A stretch of 58,808 nucleotides of DNA from Gammaproteobacteria bacterium. GTDB lineage: Bacteria; Pseudomonadota; Gammaproteobacteria; JAURND01. The notes beneath the pieces are model-generated. The model did no database searches. It was not told the origin of the DNA and saw only the letters and a list, made by a program, of their open reading frames with translations. The position numbers were made by a program, and so were the translations under genes. The stretch's first letter is position 1. Every line of letters begins with the position of its first letter. The DNA lies in assembly GCA_035546635.1 (NCBI GenBank), contig DASZWJ010000003.1, forward strand, positions 1-58,808, given 5' to 3'. Positions 9,430 through 19,364 of this stretch are shown here, piece after piece.

Positions 9430-10332
9430 TTACATACCTATAGGAATAAAATGATCCATTAATAACACCACAAATAATAACATCAAATAAACAATAGAAT
9501 AACGAAATGTACGCATGGCTACTTTGGGGTCATCGGTATATTTCAGTTTCAGAGCCCAGTATAAAAACCGTGCCCCCAGTAGCACCGCACCAATTAAATA
9601 AATTAAACCACTCATAGCCACTACAAAAGGTAGCAATGAAATGGCAAATAGCAAACAAGTATAAAGCAAAATATTGAGTTTAGTGAAAGCGATGCCATGC
9701 GTTACCGGCAACATGGGAATATGCGCTTTGGTATATTCTTCAACGCGATAAATGGCTAGCGCCCAGAAGTGTGGCGGCGTCCACACGAAAATAATCAGGA
9801 CCAGTAACAAACCGCCGTAATCCAGATGGCCGGTCACAGCAGTCCATCCCAGGAGTGGGGGAGCAGCTCCAGCAAGGCCGCCAATGACAATATTCTGCGG
9901 AGTGGCGCGTTTTAAAAACACCGTGTAAATCAGGGCATAACCCACGAGGCTTAAAAATGTGAGGATTGCCGTCAAGGTATTCACCAGCACTAGCAATACC
10001 GTTAATCCGGTAATGGCCAATACGGCTGCAAACAGAATTGCCATAGCAGGCGGTACCTTGCCTGCGGGCAATGGCCGGCCTTGCGTACGACGCATGACGG
10101 CATCAATATGTCGATCTGCCAGATGATTAATCACGGCGCCGGCACTGGCAGTCAAGCCGATACCAAGGTTGCCAAAAAGCAGAATTTGCCAGGCTACAAG
10201 ACCAGGTGATGCTAAGACCATGCCCACAATCGTCGTAATCAGCATCAACATGACGACCCTGGGCTTGCATAATTCGTAATAGGCACGCCAGGGTACTTGT
10301 TGCGGATCGGGTACAGAAGTCGTCATGTTCAT
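9430..10332 (-). CDS. ctaB: protohaem IX farnesyltransferase (haem O synthase)
   Basis: CtaB/CyoE attaches farnesyl to haem b to make haem O. The 300-residue membrane protein shows the UbiA-family polyprenyl-binding motif [15 protein letters not shown] and several hydrophobic helices. I place the start at the ATG ending at 10332 (MNMTTSV), because it forms an ATGA overlap with the stop of ctaA; the open frame continues another 20 codons upstream inside ctaA. Haem O is the substrate of the neighbouring CtaA, so this is a haem A synthesis pair. Confidence 0.94.
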   Translation of the reverse strand: MNMTTSVPDPQQVPWRAYYELCKPRVVMLMLITTIVGMVLASPGLVAWQILLFGNLGIGLTASAGAVINHLADRHIDAVMRRTQGRPLPAGKVPPAMAILFAAVLAITGLTVLLVLVNTLTAILTFLSLVGYALIYTVFLKRATPQNIVIGGLAGAAPPLLGWTAVTGHLDYGGLLLVLIIFVWTPPHFWALAIYRVEEYTKAHIPMLPVTHGIAFTKLNILLYTCLLFAISLLPFVVAMSGLIYLIGAVLLGARFLYWALKLKYTDDPKVAMRTFRYSIVYLMLLFVVLLMDHFIPIGM

Positions 10333-11348
10333 GATTTTGCGCGACAAAACAGCCGGTAAATTAAAGTAACCATGGTTAAAAGTAACAGGCAAGCGACACC
10401 ATTATGTGCGACAGCAATCTGAATGGGTAATAACAATTCTACATTTGCTACGCCCAAGGCAAACTGCAGTGCGAGTACTCCGAGTAATACCCAACCTAAG
10501 CCACGTAATTTTTTTTCTGCTTTGGAAAAAATCAAACACAGTGCCAAAATACCTAGGTAAACCGCGGTCACAAAAGCCCCATAGCGGTGCATCATCTGGA
10601 TAGTCACACGTGCGGTGGAGTCTAAAACACCCCCCTCATAGTTTATCCCAATGGGATGAAACAGGCTGAAGGCCTCATGAAAATTCATGGGTGGAAATAA
10701 ATTGCCGTGACAGAAGGGAAAATTTAAACAGGCCAATGCCGCATAGTTAGTGCTAGTCCAAGCACCTAAAAATAATTGCCCAATCAAGATGAGTAGACCT
10801 AGCACTGCCCAGAATTTATATCCTGATGCAGGCTTGGCTTCACTTTGCTGGGTTTTGGTGGCTAAGGTCAAAGACCATAGCAGTGCTGTGATCGCCAGGC
10901 CGCCTAGTAAATGTGAACTCACCACTAAAGGTTGCACTAGCCAGGTGACCGTCCACATGCCTAAAACAGCTTGAAAAATTACCAACAGCAATAAAATAAT
11001 CGGGATGGCTATGGGCTGTTCCGGGTGTTTGCGTTTACGCATTAGACCCCAAAAGGTCAAAATAACAATCAATATTCCCAAAGTGCCAGCAAAATAACGG
11101 TGAATCATTTCTTTCCAGGCTTTAGCAGGCTCCACTATTTGTTGATAAGTTTGTTGAGCTTGGGCAATTGCTGTTGTGCTCTTAGGAACGGTTAAGTGAC
11201 CATAACAGCCTGGCCAGTCAGGGCAGCCAAGTCCCGCATCCGCAAGGCGTGTATAAGCGCCCAGCATCACCACAATCAATGCCAGTAGGGTGGCAATACC
11301 GGCAAGTAAGGCATATCCTGAAAATTTTTGATTCATGTTGTTATCCAA
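10329..11348 (-). CDS. ctaA: haem A synthase (COX15/CtaA)
   Basis: CtaA oxidises the C8 methyl of haem O to a formyl group, giving haem A for aa3-type oxidases. The 339-residue protein has eight hydrophobic segments in two four-helix halves, with conserved haem-ligand histidines in [22 protein letters not shown] and AHNGVAC, and the N-terminal loop [12 protein letters not shown] with its cysteine pair. It overlaps the upstream Sco-like gene by eight bases and ctaB by four. Motifs and length are those of the proteobacterial COX15 type. Confidence 0.94.
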   Translation of the reverse strand: MDNNMNQKFSGYALLAGIATLLALIVVMLGAYTRLADAGLGCPDWPGCYGHLTVPKSTTAIAQAQQTYQQIVEPAKAWKEMIHRYFAGTLGILIVILTFWGLMRKRKHPEQPIAIPIILLLLVIFQAVLGMWTVTWLVQPLVVSSHLLGGLAITALLWSLTLATKTQQSEAKPASGYKFWAVLGLLILIGQLFLGAWTSTNYAALACLNFPFCHGNLFPPMNFHEAFSLFHPIGINYEGGVLDSTARVTIQMMHRYGAFVTAVYLGILALCLIFSKAEKKLRGLGWVLLGVLALQFALGVANVELLLPIQIAVAHNGVACLLLLTMVTLIYRLFCRAKS

Positions 11349-11967
11349 TATTTGAAATTTTTAATAGTCGCATCAGATCTTTATAGATCCCCATGGGATC
11401 AGTATTAGGGGGGTACCACATTAATACATTTCCCAGTGGGTCGATAAGATAAATACCCCCTTCTTGTAACGCAAGCTTTTCATTGGGGGTTTTGTGAATA
11501 AACTGCGCAAAGGTGTCGAAAGTGGTAACCCAATGTAAAGTTCCAGTGAATTCGCTATTTAACAGGTGTTGTAATTGGGTATCTGTTGGCTGATTGGAGA
11601 AAGTCAGCACACCACGCTGCACTCGCTCGCTGTATTTTCCAGTAGCGGTACGGATTTGCCGTAGATAATACAAGCCTTTAGCACAAATCTCATGACAGGC
11701 GCCAGGGCTAACATAAAGCATCAACCAACGACCTTTCCATTGGTCGGGAGAGATAGGTTGAGATTGGGTATCACGAAGATCCAGCTTAGATAAATCTAGT
11801 GGAGGCTGTAATAACTGACCGTGATTGGTGGTGCCTTGGCCTAACTGGTCATTTTCTGTTGAGAAGTACCAAGCCAGTAATAATGGGATGGCGAAGAGGA
11901 GGAGTAAAATTAATAAGATCCAGAGGGGGTTTTTACTTTTAACAGGGTGTTTTGAAGAATGTGTCAT
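11341..11967 (-). CDS. Sco-like membrane protein of the oxidase assembly operon
   Basis: A 208-residue protein with an N-terminal membrane anchor (about residues 15-35) and a periplasmic thioredoxin-like domain containing a C-x-x-x-C pair (GACHEIC near residue 92), as in Sco proteins. Proteins of this kind are regularly found between SURF1 and ctaA in proteobacterial oxidase clusters. The third Sco ligand, a histidine in a DHSG context, is not evident, so copper delivery is uncertain and a thiol role is possible. It overlaps ctaA by eight bases. Confidence 0.8.
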   Translation of the reverse strand: MTHSSKHPVKSKNPLWILLILLLLFAIPLLLAWYFSTENDQLGQGTTNHGQLLQPPLDLSKLDLRDTQSQPISPDQWKGRWLMLYVSPGACHEICAKGLYYLRQIRTATGKYSERVQRGVLTFSNQPTDTQLQHLLNSEFTGTLHWVTTFDTFAQFIHKTPNEKLALQEGGIYLIDPLGNVLMWYPPNTDPMGIYKDLMRLLKISNIG

Positions 11968-12013
11968 AAGTCGCTGTAAATGAGTTGGAAATTAAAAGGA
12001 TTTATTGGGACTG

Positions 12014-12161
12014 AGCTGTCATCCTTCGCTTACGCTCAGCATGACCTATCCGATGCACACATCTCATTTAAGACTCAAGGAGAAGGTTCGTCGTCCCTGC
12101 ATCCTGACGGGACGACGAGCCTAAAATGAATGTGTGTCTCGGATAGCAGCATGACAGCTAT
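12014..12161. repeat. nested REP-like palindrome
   Basis: The gap between the SURF1 gene and the Sco-like gene is one large imperfect palindrome. The outer arms are AGCTGTCAT and ATGACAGCT, the middle arms CTATCCGATGCACACAT and ATGTGTGTCTCGGATAG, and the inner hairpin is TCGTCGTCCC/GGGACGACGA. An embedded unit (TGTCATCCTTCGCTTACGCT) recurs at 13819-13852. It could act as an mRNA stabiliser inside the operon transcript. Confidence 0.75.
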
Positions 12162-12910
12162 TTAGTTTTTCTAAAATTAAGCGCGACAAAAATAATAATC
12201 AGCACACCGGCAAATGTAAACCACTGTACCGCATAACCCACGTGTTTTTGGGCGGGGGAGCTGATAGCTTGCCAGTTACGGACAAAGCCATTATTTTCAT
12301 CTGCGTTTAAAAGAACTACCCAGGGGTAAACTGGTTGGTGCAATGCATTTGTAATCGCGGGGAAATCTAAATTTTGTAACCTGAGCGGCCATTGCCCAAC
12401 GGTTTCTATAGATTTTCCTAGAGTAAACGGCTTACCAGGAGAAATATAAATCACCCCGCGGACTGTCTGAGGTCCGGGCACGCTAGTTAAAACTGGAAGC
12501 TGGCGACGATCCTGGCCTCCTGGAATCCAACCACGGTTAATTAATACGGCTTTTTTTTCATTTGCGACGATCATCGGTGTAATGACCTCATATCCTACAC
12601 GATGCTCATGGATTTTGTTATCCAATAAAATGGAGTGGGCGTTATCATAATACCCACTGACGATAATGGGATAATAGCGTAGATCGGTATTTGTCGGTAG
12701 CTGATGCAAAGGCAGGGGCGCTGCTTGGGCACGGCTTTGGTAGAGTTGTGTGAGTTGGTTTTTTTCTGCGGCACGTCGCAATTGCCAGCAGCCAAGGAGA
12801 ATAAACAAGGCTAGCAGAACCACCGTCGCTAAAGTTAATGACCAGCGTGGTTTGAAGTGGTAGTCTCTTAAAAAATTTCGAAACCAGTGCGTTTCGGGAA
12901 ATGAAGTCAT
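12158..12910 (-). CDS. SURF1 family cytochrome oxidase assembly protein
   Basis: SURF1 assists insertion of haem A into oxidase subunit I. The 250-residue protein has the expected topology: an N-terminal membrane helix (about 22-45) ending in GCWQLRRAAEK, a periplasmic domain with the conserved GRW-like segment NRGWIPGGQDR, and a C-terminal helix (about 228-245). It is the first gene of the minus-strand assembly operon, separated from the next gene by a REP-like palindrome. A divergent DUF2909 gene starts 12 bases away. Confidence 0.92.
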   Translation of the reverse strand: MTSFPETHWFRNFLRDYHFKPRWSLTLATVVLLALFILLGCWQLRRAAEKNQLTQLYQSRAQAAPLPLHQLPTNTDLRYYPIIVSGYYDNAHSILLDNKIHEHRVGYEVITPMIVANEKKAVLINRGWIPGGQDRRQLPVLTSVPGPQTVRGVIYISPGKPFTLGKSIETVGQWPLRLQNLDFPAITNALHQPVYPWVVLLNADENNGFVRNWQAISSPAQKHVGYAVQWFTFAGVLIIIFVALNFRKTK

Positions 12911-12922
12911 TTTTTTAATCGC

Positions 12923-13144
12923 ATGATGGAGAGAGTGTTTGTGTATGCCAAAATAATCATTAGTTTATTGTTGCTTATTATAATCTATTGTTTGGGAAGT
13001 GCTATGTACTTCATGTTATCCGGCAAAGGTCGTCCTGGATCAATGGCCAAAGCGTTAACCTGGCGTGTTATATTGTCGCTGTGCGTGTTTTTGCTATTGA
13101 TGGCGGGGTTTTATTTAGGATGGCTTTCACCGCATAGTATGTAA
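12923..13144 (+). CDS. DUF2909 twin-transmembrane protein
   Basis: A 73-residue inner-membrane protein with two hydrophobic helices (about 8-32 and 50-68) and the DUF2909 loop GKGRPGSMAKALTWRV. Such proteins usually follow the oxidase subunit III gene and face the SURF1 gene, as here; the role is unknown but tied to cytochrome oxidase. The usual upstream oxidase subunit genes are missing. The stop codon TAA lies inside the terminal repeat of a MITE-like element, so the C-terminal end may have been fixed by that insertion. Confidence 0.85.
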   Translation: MMERVFVYAKIIISLLLLIIIYCLGSAMYFMLSGKGRPGSMAKALTWRVILSLCVFLLLMAGFYLGWLSPHSM

Positions 13145-13315
13145 ACTATTTGCCACAGGACTGAAACGGCCATATTTTCCCAACCTCGCCCCTAAAAATT
13201 TAGGAAAAATGCTCACATACTCTGTGTATGCTGCGCTTTTTCCTAAATTTTTAGGGACGATCTTGGAGAAATCTGACCGTTTTGTGCTATTTCCGGCAAT
13301 GTGCTGAATAGTTAC
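13141..13315. repeat. MITE-like palindromic repeat, copy 2
   Basis: A 175-base copy of the element at 4065-4238, nearly identical in the inner stem and arms, with ends GTAAACTATT and TGAATAGTTAC. It fills the whole gap between the convergent DUF2909 and dut genes. It provides the stop codon of the DUF2909 gene and ends four bases from the stop of dut. Confidence 0.85.
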
Positions 13316-13318
13316 ATT

Positions 13319-13777
13319 TTAGTCCTTACCAGAATGTCCAAAACCACCTTCGCCGCGTTCGGTAGCGGCGAATTCTGTCACGACTTCAAATCCTGCACGT
13401 AAAATTGGAATGACTACCAGCTGGGCAATACGCTCCCCAGGCTGGATGGTATAAGGAACGGTACTGCGATTCCAGCAAGATATTTGCAGTGCACCTTGAT
13501 AGTCTGAATCGATTAATCCCACTAAATTACCCAAAACTAAACCATGTTTATGGCCTAATCCTGAGCGCGGCAAAATCACGGCAGCCATATGCGGATCGGC
13601 AATGTGTATGGCAAGTCCTGTGGGTATTAACACGGTTTCATTGGGAGTGATGGTATAGGCCTGATCCAAACAAGCACGCAAATCTAAACCGGCTGCGCCG
13701 GGGGTTGCATATGCCGGTAAAGGAAATTCTGTGCCAATGCGTGGATCTAGGATTTTTAGTTGGATGTTTTTTAGCAT
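13319..13777 (-). CDS. dut: dUTP diphosphatase
   Basis: Dut hydrolyses dUTP to dUMP and PPi, keeping uracil out of DNA and feeding dTMP synthesis. The 152-residue trimeric-type enzyme has all five motifs: [27 protein letters not shown] with the catalytic aspartate, [10 protein letters not shown] and the C-terminal P-loop-like [11 protein letters not shown]. It is divergent from radC, an association seen in other gammaproteobacteria, but the usual coaBC neighbour is absent. A MITE copy lies just downstream. Confidence 0.95.
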   Translation of the reverse strand: MLKNIQLKILDPRIGTEFPLPAYATPGAAGLDLRACLDQAYTITPNETVLIPTGLAIHIADPHMAAVILPRSGLGHKHGLVLGNLVGLIDSDYQGALQISCWNRSTVPYTIQPGERIAQLVVIPILRAGFEVVTEFAATERGEGGFGHSGKD

Positions 13778-13816
13778 GGTTTTAGAAACTCATTTTGAAA
13801 TTCTGCCTCAAAGCTA

Positions 13817-13853
13817 TAACTGTCATCCTTCGCTTACGCTCAGGATGACAGCT
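13817..13853. repeat. REP-like hairpin
   Basis: A hairpin with stem CTGTCATCC/GGATGACAG around TTCGCTTACGCTCA, in the dut-radC divergent gap. The same unit is embedded in the palindrome at 12014-12161, so it is a dispersed repeat. Confidence 0.7.
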
Positions 13854-13955
13854 GAGAGAAAAGAGAATTTTTACTGTATTGCCAATACGCATGATGATAG
13901 TAAACTTTTAGCCTTTACTAAGCAATTGTCACCATGCCTCATCCTGGATATCAAA

Positions 13956-14636
13956 ATGGCAATAACTGATTGGCCAATTACTGAACGACCCCGTGAAAAA
14001 CTTCTGACCTTAGGCGCCAATGCGCTCTCAGATGCAGAGTTACTGGCTATTTTTTTGCGAACCGGCGTTGGTGGTAAAACCGCAGTTGATCTAGCGCGTG
14101 AACTGCTCAAAGAGTTTAATGGCTTGCGCCATTTGTTAGAAGCGACACAAAGTCGGTTTTGTGAAACCCGTGGTTTAGGCGCAGCGAAATACGCGCAACT
14201 GCAAGCCATATTAGAGTTAAACCGCAGGCACTTGCAAGAAAGATTACAAAATACTGACACACTCTCCAGTACCTTACTCACTAAACACTATCTGATATCA
14301 CGCTTACGTCATCATAAACGCGAAGTGTTTGCCTGTATATTTTTGAATACCTGCCATCATATGTTAGGTTTTGAAGAGCTGTTCTGGGGGACGATTGATT
14401 GCGCAAATGTTTATCCGCGCGAAGTCGTGAAGCGTGCTTTGCATTATAATGCCGCAGCAGTCATATTGGCGCATAATCATCCTTCTGGAGTAGCAGTACC
14501 CAGTGCAGCAGATAAAAAAGTGACCAGTGAATTAAGCAAAGCTTTGCAATTAGTCGATGTGCGGGTGTTGGATCATATGGTCGTTGGTGATGAACAAGTG
14601 GCGTCGTTTGCAGAATTAGGATTAATGCGTAATTAG
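13956..14636 (+). CDS. radC: RadC/JAB-domain protein
   Basis: A 226-residue RadC family protein. The N-terminal half has the UPF0758 helix-hairpin-helix-like region ([20 protein letters not shown]) and the C-terminal JAB/MPN domain has the metalloprotease-type zinc motif H-x-H-x10-D ([17 protein letters not shown]). Despite the name, a DNA repair role is not established. I place the start at the ATG at 13956, matching the family N-terminus; the frame stays open upstream into dut and the REP-like hairpin. It is divergent from dut. Confidence 0.93.
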   Translation: MAITDWPITERPREKLLTLGANALSDAELLAIFLRTGVGGKTAVDLARELLKEFNGLRHLLEATQSRFCETRGLGAAKYAQLQAILELNRRHLQERLQNTDTLSSTLLTKHYLISRLRHHKREVFACIFLNTCHHMLGFEELFWGTIDCANVYPREVVKRALHYNAAAVILAHNHPSGVAVPSAADKKVTSELSKALQLVDVRVLDHMVVGDEQVASFAELGLMRN

Positions 14637-14711
14637 GGTTAATATCTATTTTTCCTCTTTTCAAAGGGGTGAGCAGCTACTTCTTTAAGTCTGTTTGTTG
14701 GAGTTGATCTT

Positions 14712-15506
14712 ATGGAAAGCAATTTTATTGTTAAAAAATTCATTTCAGCTATCTTATTACCAATACCGTGGATTCTGTTGTGTCTTATCCTGGGTTTGAT
14801 TTTATTGTGGTTTACACGTCAACAAGTATGGGGAAAAATTTTTATCACGCTCACGTTGTTTATGTTATTGGTCAGCGTCTTGCCTTTTATCCCTAATTAC
14901 TTACTTAAAAATTTAGAAAATCGTTACCCGCCCTTTGCCGCCTCGTTATTTCCGCAGGCCACCTATGTGGTAGTCCTCGGCGGCGGCCAAATATTCAATC
15001 ACGATTTAACAGCTAGTCATCAGTTAACAGACCATTCGTTATCACGGCTAATCGAAGGCATTCGTCTTTATAAATCCATGCCGGGTACGCGATTATTATT
15101 GTCAGGGGGAGCCGTTTCAGGTTTGAATGACTCCGAAGCGTTGACCATGCAAAAGGCGGCTTTGTCTTTGGGAGTTCCATTGCAGGATATGGTATTGGAA
15201 ACGACAGCTAAAGATACCCACGAAGAAGCTGTTAATTTGCAACAACTTCTTGGAAATAAACCTTTTATCCTAGTGACCTCAGCTTTTCATATGCCAAGGG
15301 CAATGGCAGTTTTTGAAAATTTACACATGCATCCTATTGCCGCTCCTACTGGTTATCAGGCACTACCGATTTGGAATGGTTTACGACTCAATGAAGTCAT
15401 CAGTCCTAAGAACACAGTCAATATGGATATAGTTATTCATGAATATATGGGATTAGGATGGGAAAAATTGAAGGCGGCTTTTTCAACACATCATTCTGGA
15501 AATTAA
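14712..15506 (+). CDS. elyC: envelope biogenesis factor ElyC (DUF218/YdcF family)
   Basis: A 264-residue inner-membrane protein with two N-terminal helices (about 12-34 and 40-62) followed by a DUF218 domain starting at YVVVLGGGQ near residue 85, with LLLSGGA and ETTAKDTHEEAVN motifs. Size and topology match E. coli ElyC (259), which affects envelope integrity and lipid-carrier recycling. DUF218 proteins may act on phosphoesters, but no reaction is proven. GGAG lies upstream of the ATG. It is monocistronic and convergent with yggT. Confidence 0.85.
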   Translation: MESNFIVKKFISAILLPIPWILLCLILGLILLWFTRQQVWGKIFITLTLFMLLVSVLPFIPNYLLKNLENRYPPFAASLFPQATYVVVLGGGQIFNHDLTASHQLTDHSLSRLIEGIRLYKSMPGTRLLLSGGAVSGLNDSEALTMQKAALSLGVPLQDMVLETTAKDTHEEAVNLQQLLGNKPFILVTSAFHMPRAMAVFENLHMHPIAAPTGYQALPIWNGLRLNEVISPKNTVNMDIVIHEYMGLGWEKLKAAFSTHHSGN

Positions 15507-15541
15507 TGTGATCGATTTTCTTCAAAACTTCTAAAACAGCG

Positions 15542-16114
15542 TTAACTGATGATAAGCGAAGCCGCTGCATGTAGTAATGGTGTGACAATAATCAATGATA
15601 ATAATTGCAATCCAATTAAAGCCGCCAACGGTGATAGATCAAAACCCCCTAGCATAGGTAAGACGCGGCGGATAGGATGTAACACGGGTTCGGTCAGCTG
15701 CGTCAGTGCAAAAAACACGGGATTGTGATGCACCGGGGTGATCCAACTTAAAATCACGCGAATGATAATGGCATAAAAATAAAACATAATAAATTTATTA
15801 ATCAGATTAGCGAGTGCAAATAATAATAATCCGGCAATATTGGGAAAGGCTTGTAGTTGCAACACTAACAATAGAGAGACTTTGATTAATTCTAAAACGA
15901 TAATTAAGAATACAATCGCTAGATCAATATGTTTTATTTCTGGGAAGATTTTTTGCAATGGTTTAATGATGGGCTGGGTAAACCGAATAGCAAACTGTGA
16001 CAACGGATTGAAATAACCTACATGCATGGTCTGCAATAAAAAACGCAAAATAACAATATAAATATATAAATCAAAGAGCGTCTGAAGTAAAAACAAACCG
16101 ATGTTAATAAACAT
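15542..16114 (-). CDS. YggT family membrane protein
   Basis: A 190-residue integral membrane protein made of two YGGT repeats: the first near residues 10-80 (LRFLLQTMHV, NPLSQFAIRFTQPIIKPLQK) and the second near 105-185 (IIRVILSWI, FALTQLTEPVLHPIRRVLP). The family is linked with osmotic stress and cell division in some bacteria, without a defined mechanism. It follows proC by 11 bases, the conserved proC-yggT pairing. Confidence 0.92.
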   Translation of the reverse strand: MFINIGLFLLQTLFDLYIYIVILRFLLQTMHVGYFNPLSQFAIRFTQPIIKPLQKIFPEIKHIDLAIVFLIIVLELIKVSLLLVLQLQAFPNIAGLLLFALANLINKFIMFYFYAIIIRVILSWITPVHHNPVFFALTQLTEPVLHPIRRVLPMLGGFDLSPLAALIGLQLLSLIIVTPLLHAAASLIIS

Positions 16115-16125
16115 ATTGAGCCTCT

Positions 16126-16944
16126 TTATTCTTTCGTCGCCATCTCTTGATAACGTTGTTGCGCTGCTTGTACTGCCTGAAAAACCAGTGTATGAAATTT
16201 ATTTGATTCTAGCAATACACTGAGTGCACGTTCTGTACCTCCGCCTGGAGAAGTCACTTGCTTGCGCAGCATGTCCAGATCCTGCTGACTCTCCTCTGCC
16301 ATGCGCGCACTGCCGAGCGCTGTATGGATAGTCAGTGTTTTTGCAATGTTGTCAGGTAAGCCCAATTGTATGGCGGCTTGTTGTAGTGCTTCCATTAGTA
16401 AGAAAAAATAAGCAGGTCCCGTGCCAGATAAAGCAGTGATGGTATGCAGGTGTTGCTCATTGTCTAGCCAGATAGTATGCCCTACTGCGTTAAAAATTTC
16501 CTCTACCAGCTGTTTTTGTGCCTTGGTTACAAACGCATTAGCATAAAGAGTCGTCACGCCACTACGAATCAGTGCAGGTGTATTGGGCATGGCGATGACA
16601 ATGCTGGGATTACCTGGTAATTGCTTTCGCAAACGCGCCTCTTCGCTGCCTGCGGCGACTGAAATCAAAAGCGGTTTTTGCTTTTCAATCAATGGGGCTA
16701 ATTCTGTGAGAACGGTGCTGATTTGTTGGGGTTTGGTGGCGAGGATAAGCACATCACAGTCCATTGCGGCCTCGATATTATCAATGGTAATGTGAATACC
16801 CAGTGCTTTTAATTTGTCTAATGAAGATAGTCTGCGACCGCTGGCTCGGATGCTCAAAGGCTCATGGCCGGCAGCAATTAGGCCGCCAATGATAGCACTG
16901 CCCATGTTGCCTGCGCCAATGACTGCAATAATCGCTTTTTGCAT
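16126..16944 (-). CDS. proC: pyrroline-5-carboxylate reductase
   Basis: ProC reduces pyrroline-5-carboxylate to proline with NAD(P)H. The 272-residue protein has the N-terminal Rossmann motif IGAGNMGSAI (residues 9-18), the AMPNTPALIRSG block near residue 117 and the C-terminal dimerisation helices with GTGPAYFFLLMEAL and TSPGGGTERALSVL. Length is normal. It starts two bases after the pckA stop and is followed by yggT, so the three genes probably form one transcript. Confidence 0.95.
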   Translation of the reverse strand: MQKAIIAVIGAGNMGSAIIGGLIAAGHEPLSIRASGRRLSSLDKLKALGIHITIDNIEAAMDCDVLILATKPQQISTVLTELAPLIEKQKPLLISVAAGSEEARLRKQLPGNPSIVIAMPNTPALIRSGVTTLYANAFVTKAQKQLVEEIFNAVGHTIWLDNEQHLHTITALSGTGPAYFFLLMEALQQAAIQLGLPDNIAKTLTIHTALGSARMAEESQQDLDMLRKQVTSPGGGTERALSVLLESNKFHTLVFQAVQAAQQRYQEMATKE

Positions 16945-16946
16945 GC

Positions 16947-18503
16947 TTAACCTATTATTGGACCTGCTGCTTGAATAGCAGCAGGCACATCCTGAAATTT
17001 TCTAAAATTATCAATAAACTGAGACATCAAGGCTTTAGCTTGATGTTCGTAGTCACTTGCATTACGCCAAGTGTTTTTTGGATTGAGAAGCTTGCTTGCT
17101 ACGCCTGGGACTTCTTTAGGAATAGAAAATCCAAATCCAGGAATTTTTTCTAGCGGTGCGTTAATCAGATGACCGCCGAGAGCCGCAGTAACGACTGCTC
17201 GTGTCACCGGAATATCGAAGCGTTGGCCGCCTTGCCCATAAGCGCCTCCCGTCCATCCGGTATTAATCAGATAAATGGGAGCGCGAGTTTCCTGCAAGCG
17301 TTTCTGCAGTAATTGTGCATAGACAATAGGTGGGCGCGGAAAAAATGGCGCACCGAAACAAGTGCTGAAAGTAGGTTTTATTCCCGCACTTGAGCCAACT
17401 TCCGTACTGCCAACTAAGGCTGTGTATCCACTTAAGAAATAATAAGCGGCTTGCTCCAGATTTAGGATAGATACCGGTGGTAATACGCCATAAAGATCAC
17501 AGCTGAGAAAGATAACGGATTTGGGGTGATTGGCGCGGTTTTCTTCGACGCGATTGTTAATGTGCTCGCGTGGATAAGCCACGCGGGTATTTTCGGTGAG
17601 ACTATCATCTTCGTAATGCGGTTCAAGGGTGACGGGATCGATTATGACATTCTCCATGATGGCGCCAAAGCGGATGGCATCCCAGATCAGCGGCTCGCGT
17701 TGTTGTGATAAATTGATGCATTTAGCATAGCAGCCGCCTTCAAAATTAAAAATACCGTCAGAACTCCAACCATGTTCATCATCACCAATTAAATAACGTT
17801 CAGGATCAGCAGATAACGTAGTTTTTCCAGTGCCGGACAATCCAAAAAACAGCGCTGAATCTCCATCTTTTCCTACATTAGCGGAACAATGCATGGGCAG
17901 CGTATCTTTATCTGGCAGAATAAAATTTAAAACCGTGAACATGGCTTTTTTTATCTCTCCGGCATATTGCATGCCGCATACGAGGATGCGTTGCTGGGTA
18001 AAATCCATGATGACTGCGCCGTCACTATTTACGCCATCACGTTCTGGGTTAGTAGAAAATCCGGGAGCACTCATAATTGTCCAGGTATTGGGCCTCGTTG
18101 TATCTACGCCTTTATCGCGGATAAATAACTGAGTTGCAAACAAACATTGCCAGGCGGTTTCGGAAATCAGGATAATTGGCAGTTCATATTTAGGATCGGC
18201 ACCGACTTTTAATCGGGAAACAAATAACTCCTTACCAGACAAATAATCAGCAGTTCTGCGCCAAAGCTGGTTAAATTTTTCTAAAGGAAAAGGTTGATTA
18301 ATGAAATCCCAGTTGACGGTATGTTCTGTCAGCGCATCACGCACGATAAAACGGTCTTTGGGAGAGCGACCCGTGCGCTTGCCGGTATTGACAGCCAAGG
18401 CTTGGTTGGCGCATAACACGCCTTCTTTGCGCTTTAATGCAAACTCGATGAGTTTATCAGGGATGATTTGTACGTGTTGGTGAGCAAAAGTGAGTTCCGT
18501 CAT
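16947..18503 (-). CDS. pckA: phosphoenolpyruvate carboxykinase (ATP)
   Basis: PckA converts oxaloacetate and ATP to PEP, CO2 and ADP in gluconeogenesis. The 518-residue protein is of the ATP type: it has the P-loop [14 protein letters not shown] (near residue 230), the kinase-2 segment [20 protein letters not shown], an N-terminal [14 protein letters not shown] block and the active-site [12 protein letters not shown] region. It heads the pckA-proC-yggT run. PEPCK without nearby glycolytic genes suits an organism that feeds on amino acids, which is inference. Confidence 0.96.
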   Translation of the reverse strand: MTELTFAHQHVQIIPDKLIEFALKRKEGVLCANQALAVNTGKRTGRSPKDRFIVRDALTEHTVNWDFINQPFPLEKFNQLWRRTADYLSGKELFVSRLKVGADPKYELPIILISETAWQCLFATQLFIRDKGVDTTRPNTWTIMSAPGFSTNPERDGVNSDGAVIMDFTQQRILVCGMQYAGEIKKAMFTVLNFILPDKDTLPMHCSANVGKDGDSALFFGLSGTGKTTLSADPERYLIGDDEHGWSSDGIFNFEGGCYAKCINLSQQREPLIWDAIRFGAIMENVIIDPVTLEPHYEDDSLTENTRVAYPREHINNRVEENRANHPKSVIFLSCDLYGVLPPVSILNLEQAAYYFLSGYTALVGSTEVGSSAGIKPTFSTCFGAPFFPRPPIVYAQLLQKRLQETRAPIYLINTGWTGGAYGQGGQRFDIPVTRAVVTAALGGHLINAPLEKIPGFGFSIPKEVPGVASKLLNPKNTWRNASDYEHQAKALMSQFIDNFRKFQDVPAAIQAAGPIIG

Positions 18504-18782
18504 GTTGCAATCCTTTGTGGTGAATATTAGCCAGTAGTGTCACTATTTTCCCCCTTTTTCAAAGAAAAAGACACGCTAATTATTCGGTAGTTTAGAGGAT
18601 AAGTTGTGTTTTGCCTATAGCCTGATCCTTTTCCCACAAAGAGAAAGGGGAAAGGTTTTAGAGCTGTGAACTGAGTGACAGTATTTACAAGCTAAGGTAA
18701 AATGAAAGTTTGTGTTATAAAAGTGTAAATAAATATTTTACCCCCCTCTTTACTTGAAAGGACAGCAGAAAAATCAAAAATT
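18504..18782. other. divergent pckA/yqgE intergenic region
   Basis: This 279-base gap separates two divergent genes and must hold both promoters. It contains a hairpin with stem CCTTTTCCC/GGGGAAAGG at 18627-18655 and purine- or pyrimidine-rich tracts of the kind repeated near 19790 and 28893. No regulator box could be assigned. Confidence 0.5.
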
Positions 18783-19364
18783 ATGCCAAATTACCAATCT
18801 TTACAACATGTATTGTTAATAGCAATGCCGCAGCTCAATGATCCCGTGTTTTCTCAGTCTGTAGTCTATCTTTGGGAGTACAATGAAAAAGGCGCAACGG
18901 GAATTATTATCAATAAGCCTATGGATATTCGATTAGGTGAGTTGCTGCAACAGTTGGATATTTCCCCTGCTGATCCTGGTATCAATGAGTATCCTGTGTT
19001 GCGAGGTGGTCCAGTGGCCTCAGATCAGGGTTTTATTATTCGTAGACAGCAAAAAGTTGTAGCTGATGAACCTTACCCTCTGACGGAAGTGATCGTTTCA
19101 TCGGCCAAGCAGGATTTGATCGCTTTGGCCAATGGCGAAGGGTTGGGTGATGCCTTGGTGGCGCTGGGATGTGCCGGTTGGGGCGCAGGTCAGTTAGACC
19201 GAGAATTGGTCAATAATGACTGGTTAATTGCGCCATTTAGCGAGACGACTTTATTTGGCGACCAAGATGGTGAAGGTGACGGCTCAGTGACCAAATGGCA
19301 CACAGCTGCTGCGCGTGCTGGCATTGATTTAAATCGACTATCAACAGATGTAGGCCATGCTTAA
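18783..19364 (+). CDS. yqgE: YqgE/AlgH family protein (DUF179)
   Basis: A 193-residue member of the YqgE/AlgH family, with the typical start LQHVLLIAMPQLNDPVFSQS, GATGIIINKPMD near residue 38, LRGGPV near residue 78 and GCAGWGAGQLDREL near residue 137. AlgH was named for an effect on alginate, but the biochemical role is unknown. The gene overlaps ruvX by eight bases, the conserved gammaproteobacterial pair. Length is normal. Confidence 0.94.
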   Translation: MPNYQSLQHVLLIAMPQLNDPVFSQSVVYLWEYNEKGATGIIINKPMDIRLGELLQQLDISPADPGINEYPVLRGGPVASDQGFIIRRQQKVVADEPYPLTEVIVSSAKQDLIALANGEGLGDALVALGCAGWGAGQLDRELVNNDWLIAPFSETTLFGDQDGEGDGSVTKWHTAAARAGIDLNRLSTDVGHA

